Source: an uncultured Prevotellaceae bacterium (GTDB lineage: Bacteria; Bacteroidota; Bacteroidia; Bacteroidales; Bacteroidaceae). Taken from it: a DNA stretch of 64,000 nucleotides. Made by a program: the position numbers and the translations under genes. Location of the stretch: assembly GCA_946405805.1 (NCBI GenBank), contig CAMJIL010000001.1:36584-100583 (forward strand), written 5' to 3'. Numbering within the stretch: position 1 is the first letter of the stretch; each line of letters begins with the position of its first letter. This document shows, piece by piece, positions 53,964 through 61,684 of the stretch. The notes below the pieces were generated by a model, which was not told the origin of the DNA, made no database searches, and worked only from the letters and a program-made list of their open reading frames with translations.

Positions 53964-54884
53964 ATGGCAAAAGTTTTGATTGCAACAGAGAAGCCATTCG
54001 CTGCTCCTGCTGTTGCTGGAATAAAAGAGATTATTGAGAAGGCTGGTTTTGAACTGGCTCTCCTCGAGAAATATACAGAAAAGGCTCAGCTCCTTGCTGC
54101 AGTAGCAGACGTTGATGCTATCATCATCCGTTCTGACAAGATTGATGCAGAAGTAATGGATGCTGCTAAGAATCTTAAGATTGTTGTTCGTGCTGGTGCA
54201 GGTTATGACAATGTAGATCTCGCAGCAGCAACTGCACACAATGTGGTTGTTATGAACACTCCTGGTCAGAATGCTAATGCTGTAGCAGAGCTGGTACTTG
54301 GACTTCTCGTTTATTGCGTTCGTAACTTCTATAACGGCAAGTCAGGTTCTGAGCTGATGGGTAAGAAGCTTGGTATCCTTGCTTTCGGTAATGTAGGCCG
54401 CAACGTAGCTCGTATAGCAAAAGGCTTCGGTATGGAGGTTTGCGCTTACGATGCATACTGCCCAGCTGACGTTATCGAAGCAGCAGGTGTAAAGGCTTGC
54501 GCTTCTCAGGCAGAACTCTTCAAGGAGGCTGACATCGTTTCTCTCCACATCCCTGCAACAGCAGAGACAAAGCAGAGCATCAACTACGACCTCTGTTCTA
54601 CTATGAAGAAGGGTGCTATCCTCATCAACAGTGCTCGTAAGGAAGTTATCGACGAGGCTGGTCTGCTGAAACTCATGGCAGAGCGCGAAGATCTGAAGTA
54701 CATCACTGACATCATGCCTGATGCTGATGCAGACTTCAAGAAGTTCGAAGGTCGCTACTTCTCTACACCAAAGAAGATGGGTGCACAGACAGCTGAGGCT
54801 AACACAAATGCAGGTCTCGCTGCAGCAAACCAGATTGTTGGCTTCATAAAGGAAGGTATTACAAAGTTCCAGGTGAACAAGTAA
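53964..54884 (+). CDS. serA: D-3-phosphoglycerate dehydrogenase, short form
   Basis: The 306-residue NAD-dependent dehydrogenase oxidises 3-phosphoglycerate, first step of serine synthesis. The catalytic domain has VVRAGAGYDNVDLAAAT near 73-89; the Rossmann domain has KKLGILAFGNVGRNVARIAKGFGM near 133-156; SLHIPATAETKQSINYDL and LINSARKEVIDEAGL follow. It lacks the C-terminal ACT domain of the longer SerA type, so feedback by serine would be absent or act elsewhere (serB has ACT modules). The cassette 53461-53953 probably weakens or changes co-transcription with serC. Biased codons. Terminator follows. Confidence 0.95.
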   Translation: MAKVLIATEKPFAAPAVAGIKEIIEKAGFELALLEKYTEKAQLLAAVADVDAIIIRSDKIDAEVMDAAKNLKIVVRAGAGYDNVDLAAATAHNVVVMNTPGQNANAVAELVLGLLVYCVRNFYNGKSGSELMGKKLGILAFGNVGRNVARIAKGFGMEVCAYDAYCPADVIEAAGVKACASQAELFKEADIVSLHIPATAETKQSINYDLCSTMKKGAILINSARKEVIDEAGLLKLMAEREDLKYITDIMPDADADFKKFEGRYFSTPKKMGAQTAEANTNAGLAAANQIVGFIKEGITKFQVNK

Positions 54885-54909
54885 TATATCCTTCTACGAT
54901 AAATAAATA

Positions 54910-54943
54910 ATCCCCTTTCTGTTAGTCAGAAGGGGGATTTTTA
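54910..54943 (+). terminator. Intrinsic terminator of serA
   Basis: TCCCCTTTCTG pairs with CAGAAGGGGGA across a four- to six-base loop (one G-T pair), followed by TTTTTATTT. It starts about 25 bases after the serA stop. Confidence 0.88.
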
Positions 54944-54945
54944 TT

Positions 54946-54970
54946 TCACCTTTCACCTTTCACCTTTCAA
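54946..54970. repeat. Heptamer array at the SLC13 transporter stop
   Basis: Three and a half CACCTTT units (GTGAAAG on the minus strand). The TGA of the minus-strand transporter (54967-54969) is part of the array. Confidence 0.88.
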
Positions 54971-56484
54971 TCTACTCCCATAACGTACTTTACGAGTAGC
55001 ATCAGAACAGGTATTGTAACCAGGAATATTCCTATAAGGTCGATGATGAATCCCGACTTTATCATCTTTGTGATAGGAACGTATCCGGAAGCATATACTA
55101 TTGCGTTAGGAGGTGTTGATACAGGCATCATGAATCCGAGTGACGATGACAGTGCGATGCCGACGGCAACAGGTATAGGACTGAAACCTAACGACAGGGC
55201 AGCACCGATGGCGATAGGTGCCATGAGGTTGGTAGATGCCGTATGAGACGTGAGCTCGGACATTATCAAAGCTGCCACACAGAACACTCCTACGAAGAGC
55301 CATTCAGACGGATTGCCTCCCAGGGCTTCCTTGAGTCCAAGACCTATCCATGAAGACAGGCCCGTGGTGTACATCATTGAGCCCATTGCCAAACCGCCGC
55401 CAAAGAGGAGCAGGGTTCCCCATTCGATACCTTCCACGCCATCCTTCCAACTCATTGTCATCTGACCCGTCTTCAGGTTAACTGGCAGGAAGAAGAGTAA
55501 TAGTCCGCCAATCATTGCTGCTATTGCTTCAGGGAAGTGGCTGTCATAGAATTTCATCACGTCGGAATCCGTATCATATACAATGCCCAGGATGCTTGGG
55601 GCTACCCATAGTACGAAAGCCGTAAAGAAAGCTATCAGGGTATTCTTCTGGGCACGAGTCCATTTGCCAAGGGAATCGACAGAGTTCTGTATGAATTCCT
55701 TGGCGCCCTTAATGTGCTCCACATCTGCGGGGAACATGCGCCACAGTACGACATAGGCAAGAATGAAATAGAATATCATCGCAACGGTTCCCCATATCAT
55801 CCATTGGAAGAAAGATATCTTTGGGGCCTGTGGTGCCAGCTGGTCAAGGAATCCAATCATGATGATGTTCGGAGGTGTTCCGATAGGCGTCATCACACCA
55901 CCGATGCTGCAGGCATAGGCCGTCATCAGCATCAGTCCTGTGGCATATTTGTAGTTCTTGAGGTCGATAGTCTTGCCGTTTTCAGCCATCATCTCGCGAA
56001 TAGCCTCCAACAGTCCTAAGGAAATAGGAAACATCATGGCTGCCGTAGCAGTATTACTTACCCATCCGGAACAAAGGATACACGCAAGTCCGATAGCTAA
56101 GAAGATGCGCCTTGGGGAGTCGCCAACCCATTTCATAGACATGATGCCATAGGCTATACGTTTGTCAAGACCGTTTACCATCATACCCTTTGCCAGTAAG
56201 AAGCCACCCATGAAGAGAAATATCATAGGATTTGCAAACTGTTCATAGGCATCCTTTATAGGTACAATACCCAGTATAACACATAGCGTCGGACCAAATA
56301 GTGATGTTAAAGGAATTGCTATTGGTTCTGTAATCCACCAAATAGCAATCAGTGACATTACGGCTAACAGGTGGTGAGCCTGTTCCGACAAGCCATCAAT
56401 AGGCATCAGCCATAATACGATGGCACACAAAGGGCCTAATACGGCACCTGTCATTTTGCGAATCTGTTCAGTAGAATAATTCAT
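54967..56484 (-). CDS. SLC13/DASS family anion:sodium symporter
   Basis: The 505-residue membrane protein has the two repeated halves of the divalent-anion symporter family. Signature sites: WWITEPIAIPLTSLFGP near 49-65; SNTATAAMMFPISLGL near 143-158, an SNT motif; SELTSHTASTNLMAPIAIGAALSLGF near 412-437, where the second site reads SHTAST in place of SNT; and the DASS ending GFMMPVSTPPNAIVYASGYV near 455-474. Probable substrates are dicarboxylates such as succinate, or sulfate; the exact one is not clear. It is a single gene with array-flanked ends. Confidence 0.92.
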   Translation of the reverse strand: MNYSTEQIRKMTGAVLGPLCAIVLWLMPIDGLSEQAHHLLAVMSLIAIWWITEPIAIPLTSLFGPTLCVILGIVPIKDAYEQFANPMIFLFMGGFLLAKGMMVNGLDKRIAYGIMSMKWVGDSPRRIFLAIGLACILCSGWVSNTATAAMMFPISLGLLEAIREMMAENGKTIDLKNYKYATGLMLMTAYACSIGGVMTPIGTPPNIIMIGFLDQLAPQAPKISFFQWMIWGTVAMIFYFILAYVVLWRMFPADVEHIKGAKEFIQNSVDSLGKWTRAQKNTLIAFFTAFVLWVAPSILGIVYDTDSDVMKFYDSHFPEAIAAMIGGLLLFFLPVNLKTGQMTMSWKDGVEGIEWGTLLLFGGGLAMGSMMYTTGLSSWIGLGLKEALGGNPSEWLFVGVFCVAALIMSELTSHTASTNLMAPIAIGAALSLGFSPIPVAVGIALSSSLGFMMPVSTPPNAIVYASGYVPITKMIKSGFIIDLIGIFLVTIPVLMLLVKYVMGVD

Positions 56485-56502
56485 AGTATTTAAACTGTAT
56501 TT

Positions 56503-56611
56503 AGTTTCAAGTTTCAGGTTTCAAGTTTCTTACATCCTACATCTTACATCTTACCTCTTACATCTTCCCTCTTACATCTTACATCTTACATCTTACCCTC
56601 TTACCCTCTCA
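56503..56611. repeat. Heptamer array at the pepD stop, TTTCAAG then CTTACAT type
   Basis: Three TTTCAAG/TTTCAGG units are followed by about eleven CTTACAT/CTTACCT/CTTCCCT/CTTACCC units. On the minus strand the latter is GTAAGAT. The array provides the TAA of pepD (VVRG then stop) and ends about 18 bases from the SLC13 start codon on the other side. Confidence 0.93.
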
Positions 56612-58031
56612 CCACGATCTCTCTTACTACCTTCATAATGTTGTCAGCTGTTGTGAGAGAAACTTTTTCGTTGGGGCTGTGAGGATACATTATGCGGGGG
56701 CCTATTGAGGCGATATGTATTCCGGGAAATTTCTCTACGAGATATCCTGCTTCCAAAGCAAAGTGCATCGAGACAGGTGTGGGCTGAAATCCCAGCACAT
56801 CCTGAAAGACATCCTCTACAGACGATAGCCAAGGATGATGCATGTCTTCCTCCCAAGGAGATACATGCATGATGGTATCTACTGTAGCACCTGTGAGAGT
56901 GAAAATCTTTGAGATATTGTCAGCAAGCTCGTTCATAGCCTGAGTAGAGAAACTCCTGGTGTGGGAAGAGATGAGACACTCCTCATTCTTTTCCGTATCA
57001 ATAATTCCAATATTATTGCTCGTCTCAACATTTCCGTCTGGACGCATGGTTACAGGTCCGACAGGAATGCCGTTGACACTTGCCAGTATCAGGTGTGTTC
57101 CTTCTTCGTTTATTACTGAAGAATGCCATACGGCAGGCTCTGATGTAATAGCCACATCAGGGTCAGTTGCAGAATATTGTTTCTCGATGGCAGCATTACA
57201 TTGTCCTATGAGAGTATTGAAAGCATCGATATCCTGTTTAGGAATACAAATCTTTGCTTGTGCCTCACCAGGGATGGCAGAATAAGCCTGCCCACCTTTT
57301 ATATTTATAATATATAGCTTTATGTTTGCCTGACGTATAGCAACCAACAGCAGGTTACACAATATCTTTATGGCGTTAGCACGTCCTTTTCCGATATCTA
57401 CACCACTATGTCCACCTTTTCCGCCAGCAACAGCAACAGAAAGTGTTACATATCCTTCAGGCATAGCGATGCGTTTGTAAGGCAGATGGGCCACCTGTAT
57501 GTGTGCTCCTGCTGATGCTACTGTTATTTCGTCATATGCCTCGGAATCTATATTCAGGATGCGTTTCCCCTTAAAGAAATCATTAGCCATATTGGCTGCT
57601 CCCGACATATCCGTTTCCTCACAGGTCGTAGTGAGAACTTCGAGTTTCGGGTGGGGTAGAGTGTCGTCAGAAAGTATGCTCAATGCTATTGATAGCCCTA
57701 TGCCGTTGTCAGCACCTAAAGAGGTGTGGTCAGCCCGCATCCAGTGTTCTCCTTCTTCGTCATATTCTATTGGTGTCACAGGGCCGGGGACAGCATATCC
57801 CTCTTCTGCCACACAGACCATATCCATGTGATTGAGCATCACGATTGGCTCCTTGTCTTCATAGCCAGGCGTCGCAGGACTTTCTATCACCACGCAGTTA
57901 TTCTTGTTTCGCCTGTAAGAAAGATGATGTTCCTCTGCAAACTGACACAGAAAGTCTGCCACAGCCTTCTCCTTATGCGAAGGACGCGGAATGGTACATA
58001 GATGCTTGAATATGTCGAGATATGACTGCAT
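56601..58031 (-). CDS. pepD: Aminoacyl-histidine dipeptidase (PepD, M20 family)
   Basis: The 476-residue zinc peptidase splits Xaa-His and other dipeptides. Metal-binding motifs are LNHMDMVCVAE near 67-77 (HxD), TSLGADNGIGLSIALSIL near 102-119 (Asp), and TTCEETDMSGAANM near 134-147 (catalytic Glu pair). GGKGGHSGVDIGKGRANA near 209-226 is the dimerisation-domain His. C-terminal FALEAGYLVEKFPG contains the last zinc-site region. Length is standard for PepD. The last residues come from the heptamer array. The DUF3784 gene is two bases upstream. Confidence 0.95.
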   Translation of the reverse strand: MQSYLDIFKHLCTIPRPSHKEKAVADFLCQFAEEHHLSYRRNKNNCVVIESPATPGYEDKEPIVMLNHMDMVCVAEEGYAVPGPVTPIEYDEEGEHWMRADHTSLGADNGIGLSIALSILSDDTLPHPKLEVLTTTCEETDMSGAANMANDFFKGKRILNIDSEAYDEITVASAGAHIQVAHLPYKRIAMPEGYVTLSVAVAGGKGGHSGVDIGKGRANAIKILCNLLLVAIRQANIKLYIINIKGGQAYSAIPGEAQAKICIPKQDIDAFNTLIGQCNAAIEKQYSATDPDVAITSEPAVWHSSVINEEGTHLILASVNGIPVGPVTMRPDGNVETSNNIGIIDTEKNEECLISSHTRSFSTQAMNELADNISKIFTLTGATVDTIMHVSPWEEDMHHPWLSSVEDVFQDVLGFQPTPVSMHFALEAGYLVEKFPGIHIASIGPRIMYPHSPNEKVSLTTADNIMKVVREIVVRG

Positions 58032-58032
58032 G

Positions 58033-58332
58033 CTATTTCTTTCTTGCCCAGGTATTGGCTAGTATAACGACAAATATTATTGCAACTAATAATACTGCTA
58101 CGGCACCAAGTTGCGCCTGGATATTATTTCCTACGATAGGCATGGAAACGCAGAAAGCGGCAGTAATGACAGATATACAAGACATCAGAATACGCAGACG
58201 TTGGATGTTGACCTTCTTACGTTCCTCCTCACTGGCAGTGTTGTATCCGGCAATGAGTTTGTCACCCTTGCCAAGATAAAATACAATGGCAAGAACAATG
58301 AATAATAGAGAAAAGATTATTGCTGGTATCAT
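58033..58332 (-). CDS. DUF3784 small membrane protein
   Basis: The 99-residue product has three hydrophobic helices (residues 2-20, 47-66 and 72-94) and the DUF3784 signature GKGDKLIAGYNTASEEERKKVN near 21-42 between the first two. The function is unknown. It overlaps the nucleoside phosphorylase stop by four bases (ATGA) and ends two bases before pepD, so the three genes are one transcription unit. Confidence 0.9.
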   Translation of the reverse strand: MIPAIIFSLLFIVLAIVFYLGKGDKLIAGYNTASEEERKKVNIQRLRILMSCISVITAAFCVSMPIVGNNIQAQLGAVAVLLVAIIFVVILANTWARKK

Positions 58333-59192
58333 ATTCTTTCGAGTACTAATTCTATTAAGTCAGTAATTGAAGATTTATATTCCGTATTCATCTCTTTGTT
58401 GTAGCGGTTGGCAACAACGATGCAGCACGTCATCGCCTTATGTCCTAAGAGAGAAGCCAGTCCGGCAAGAGCAGAAGATTCCATCTCGAAGTTGCAAATC
58501 CTCAGGCCGTCATATTCGAAGGCCTCTATCTTTTCGTTCTGGTCAGGGTCTTGTATCGCCAGGCGCACCTCTCGTCCCTGTGGGCCGTAGAATCCTCCGC
58601 AGGCGCAGGTGAGACCCTTCACCATATCGTCTCCGGCAATGCGCTCTATGAGGTCTTTGTCTGCGACAGCCACGTATGGTGCAGGCTTTTTCTCCGACCA
58701 CAGCATGTCTTTCATGAAAGCCTTTTCGAGGGCTAAATCACACACCTCGTCGCGTCCTGCATAATAGTTCAGCAGACCATCGAATCCGATACTCTTTACT
58801 GATGCTATAAAAGAGCCTATCGGAGTGAATGGCTGCAGGCCACCACAAGTACCCAGACGCACCAGTTCAAGAGTTTTATGCTCCTGCTTTACCTCACGTT
58901 TGTTGAGGTCAATATTCACGAGGGCGTCAAGTTCTGTCATCACGATATCTATGTTGTCGCATCCTATGCCAGTAGAGACACAACTGATGCGCTTGCCCTT
59001 ATAAGTGCCTGTGATAGTATGGAACTCGCGACTCTGCACCTCGCATTCTATGGCATCAAAATATTTTGCTACCATAGTGACCCTATCCTGATCGCCAACA
59101 AGGATTATCTTGTCAGCAATCTGCTCAGGACGCAAATGCAGATGGAATACGCTTCCATCTGCATTTATCGGTAATTCTGATTCTTCAATCAT
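58329..59192 (-). CDS. Nucleoside phosphorylase (uridine phosphorylase-like)
   Basis: The 287-residue PNP/UDP-family enzyme splits nucleosides with phosphate. ILVGDQDRVTMVAKYFD near 30-46 holds the phosphate-binding GDxxR, VSTGIGCDNIDIVMTELDAL near 73-92 is the family glycine-rich segment, VRLGTCGGLQPFTPIGSFIAS near 113-133 the nucleoside site, and CNFEMESSALAGLASLLGHKAMTCC near 230-254 the ribose-binding EMES. The length and N-terminal pattern favour uridine phosphorylase, but purine activity is possible. First gene of the udp-DUF3784-pepD unit. Confidence 0.92.
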   Translation of the reverse strand: MIEESELPINADGSVFHLHLRPEQIADKIILVGDQDRVTMVAKYFDAIECEVQSREFHTITGTYKGKRISCVSTGIGCDNIDIVMTELDALVNIDLNKREVKQEHKTLELVRLGTCGGLQPFTPIGSFIASVKSIGFDGLLNYYAGRDEVCDLALEKAFMKDMLWSEKKPAPYVAVADKDLIERIAGDDMVKGLTCACGGFYGPQGREVRLAIQDPDQNEKIEAFEYDGLRICNFEMESSALAGLASLLGHKAMTCCIVVANRYNKEMNTEYKSSITDLIELVLERI

Positions 59193-59201
59193 TGAACATT
59201 G

Positions 59202-59262
59202 AGTTTCAAGTTTCAGGTTTCAGGTTTCAGGTCTTTAACCGTTAACCTTTAACCTTTAAACG
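59202..59262. repeat. Heptamer array at the Nfn/GltA fusion stop
   Basis: Four TTTCAGG/TTTCAAG units are followed by four CTTTAAC/CGTTAAC units. It ends at the TAA (59263) of the minus-strand fusion gene and starts ten bases from the nucleoside phosphorylase ATG. Confidence 0.9.
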
Positions 59263-61608
59263 TTACTTGCCTTGAAGCATTTCGTCCATGTTCTTGGCAG
59301 CATTTCTGCCATCGCCCATAGCGAGGATAACAGTAGCACCACCACGCACGATATCACCACCGGCATAGATGTTAGAGCGGCTTGACTGCATGCCCTCATT
59401 TACTGCAATGGTATTCTTGCGGCCCAGTTCCAGACCCTGTATAGACTTTGGAACGAGTGGGTTAGGAGAAACGCCAATGGCAACAACCACCTGATCAACA
59501 TCGATGGTAATCTTCTCGCCTGTTGGTTCTGGAGAACGACGGCCAGACGCATCTGGCTCACCCAGCTTCATAACCTCGAGGACAGCCTGCTGTACAGCAC
59601 CCTTCTCGTCGCCGAGATATTCTACAGGGTTATGCAAGGTGAGGAATGTGATACCCTCTTCCTTAGCATGCTTTACCTCCTCAAGACGTGCTGGCATCTC
59701 CTGCTCAGAACGACGATATACCAATGTCACGTTTGCACCAAGACGCTTTGCTGTACGGCAAGAGTCCATAGCAGTATTACCACCACCTACTACGAGAACG
59801 TTCTTACCAAGGTTGATAGGAGTATCAGTCTTTGGGTTGGCAGCATCCATGAGGTTCACACGAGTGAGGTACTCATTAGATGACATTATGTTGATGAGGT
59901 TTTCACCTGGTATATTCATGAAGTTTGGCAATCCTGCACCAGAAGCGACGAAGATGCCCTTGAAGCCTTGTGCCTCGAGTTCGTCAGTAGTGATTGACTT
60001 ACCTACGATAACGTCTGTCTGGAAGTGAACGCCCATCTTGCGGAGGTTCTCTATCTCAACGTCCACGATAGCGTTAGGCAGACGGAACTCTGGAATACCA
60101 TATTTCAGCACACCACCAATCTCGTGGAGAGCCTCGAAGACATAAACGTCATAACCCTTCTTCACCATATCACCAGCGAATGAGAGTCCTGCAGGACCAG
60201 AACCCACAACAGCCACCTTTATGCCGTTAGAAGGTGCTACGTCAGGCAGAGAGATGTTTCCGCTCTGTCTCTCGTAGTCAGCCGCAAAGCGCTCCAGATA
60301 GCCGATTGCCACAGCAGGCTCGTTCATCTTCAGGTGGATACACTTGCTCTCACACTGCTTCTCCTGAGGACAAACACGTCCACAGACAGCAGGCAGGGCA
60401 GAAGTGTCCTTCAGCACCTTGGCAGCAGCCAGGAACTGGCCACGCTCGATATTCTTGATGAATGAAGGAATATTAATGTTTACAGGACAACCCTCTACGC
60501 AAGAAGGATTAGCGCAGTCGAGACAACGCTTAGCCTCAGTGAGAGCCATCTCCTTTGTCAGACCCTGGTTAACCTCTTCAGTACGTGTTGTAGCACGATA
60601 TACTGGGTCCAGCTCAGGCATTACGACACGTGGAATAGCAGTACGCTCTTTTGGCTTCATGCTCTTGCGGAGCTCTTCACGCCAAGGAGCCTTACGGTCT
60701 GTGAGCACTTCGATAGAGTCGTCAACAGGAGCATTGTCCATCTTGACGTCTGTGTGCTCATTATATGCTGTCTCCACATCCTGATAAACGTGGTCAGCAT
60801 AGTGTTCCATCTCTTCCTGCTCTTCACGCTTGAAGGTTCCCATGCGCTTGAACATCTCGTCCCAGTCAACGAGGGCACCGTCAAACTCAGGACCGTCAAT
60901 GCAGACAAACTTTGTCTTGCCACCGATTGTCAGACGGCAGGCACCACACATACCAGTTCCGTCAACCATGATAGTGTTCAGCGAAACGTCTGTTGAGATG
61001 CCGTACTTCTGTGTCATGAGGCAAGAGAACTTCATCATTATTGGAGGTCCGATAGCGAAAGCCTTATCGATATGCTCCTGCTGGCAGAACTTCTCGATGC
61101 CGACTGTTACGACACCCTTTTCGCCCTTAGAGCCATCGTCAGTCATGATGATTACCTCGTCAGAAGAAGCACGAATCTCGTCCTCCATGATTACGAGGTC
61201 AGCAGTACGTCCTGCTATGACAGAGAGCACTCTGTTGCCAGCAGCCTTCAGACCACGGATGATAGGGAGCATAGGAGCAGCACCCAGACCACCGCAGGCA
61301 CAGATAACAGTACCAAACTTCTCGATGTGTGTAGGGTTGCCGAGAGGTCCTACGATGTCTGCAACAGAATCACCTACATTCAGGCTGCAGAGTTTTGTTG
61401 ATGACATACCAACCTCTTGTATCACCAGCATGATGCATCCTCTTTCGATGTCAGCATCGGCGATAGTAAGTGGCATACGTTCAGAGTGCTTGTCAACACG
61501 CACGATAACAAAGTTTCCCGGCTTGCGACTCTTCGCAATCAAGGGAGCTTCAATCTCCATACAGAATACCTTCTCGGAGAATTGCTTTTTAGAAAGAATT
61601 TTGAACAT
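59263..61608 (-). CDS. Fused NfnA/NfnB-type NADPH:ferredoxin oxidoreductase (PyrK-like plus GltA-like)
   Basis: The 781-residue product joins two proteins. Residues 1-260 are PyrK/NfnA-like: FAD-binding GNFVIVRVDKHSERMPLTIAD near 26-46, GPLGNPTHIEKFGTVICACGGLGAAPMLP near 90-118, and a 2Fe-2S motif GTGMCGACRLTIGGKTKFVCIDGPEFDG near 222-249. Residues 330-781 are GltA/NfnB-like: the 4Fe-4S motifs CLDCANPSCVEGCPV near 357 and CGRVCPQEKQCESKC near 399, FAD site VAVVGSGPAGLSFAGDM near 451, and NAD(P) site VLVVGGGNTAMDSC near 591. Such fusions bifurcate electrons between NADH, NADPH and ferredoxin, pairing well with NifJ. Glutamate synthase activity would need a GltB subunit, absent here. Confidence 0.92.
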   Translation of the reverse strand: MFKILSKKQFSEKVFCMEIEAPLIAKSRKPGNFVIVRVDKHSERMPLTIADADIERGCIMLVIQEVGMSSTKLCSLNVGDSVADIVGPLGNPTHIEKFGTVICACGGLGAAPMLPIIRGLKAAGNRVLSVIAGRTADLVIMEDEIRASSDEVIIMTDDGSKGEKGVVTVGIEKFCQQEHIDKAFAIGPPIMMKFSCLMTQKYGISTDVSLNTIMVDGTGMCGACRLTIGGKTKFVCIDGPEFDGALVDWDEMFKRMGTFKREEQEEMEHYADHVYQDVETAYNEHTDVKMDNAPVDDSIEVLTDRKAPWREELRKSMKPKERTAIPRVVMPELDPVYRATTRTEEVNQGLTKEMALTEAKRCLDCANPSCVEGCPVNINIPSFIKNIERGQFLAAAKVLKDTSALPAVCGRVCPQEKQCESKCIHLKMNEPAVAIGYLERFAADYERQSGNISLPDVAPSNGIKVAVVGSGPAGLSFAGDMVKKGYDVYVFEALHEIGGVLKYGIPEFRLPNAIVDVEIENLRKMGVHFQTDVIVGKSITTDELEAQGFKGIFVASGAGLPNFMNIPGENLINIMSSNEYLTRVNLMDAANPKTDTPINLGKNVLVVGGGNTAMDSCRTAKRLGANVTLVYRRSEQEMPARLEEVKHAKEEGITFLTLHNPVEYLGDEKGAVQQAVLEVMKLGEPDASGRRSPEPTGEKITIDVDQVVVAIGVSPNPLVPKSIQGLELGRKNTIAVNEGMQSSRSNIYAGGDIVRGGATVILAMGDGRNAAKNMDEMLQGK

Positions 61609-61617
61609 AATATTTTT

Positions 61618-61682
61618 GTATCTGAATAATCGGAATAATCTGAATAATCGGAGCCTTAGACCTTTGACCTTAGACCTTTGAC
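61618..61682. repeat. Nine-base array followed by a heptamer array at the serS stop
   Basis: TCTGAATAA and TCGGAATAA alternate with period nine (61620-61651), an exception to the rule of seven. CTTAGAC/CTTTGAC heptamers follow (61654-61681), ending near the serS TAA (61685). Confidence 0.85.
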
Positions 61683-61684
61683 TA

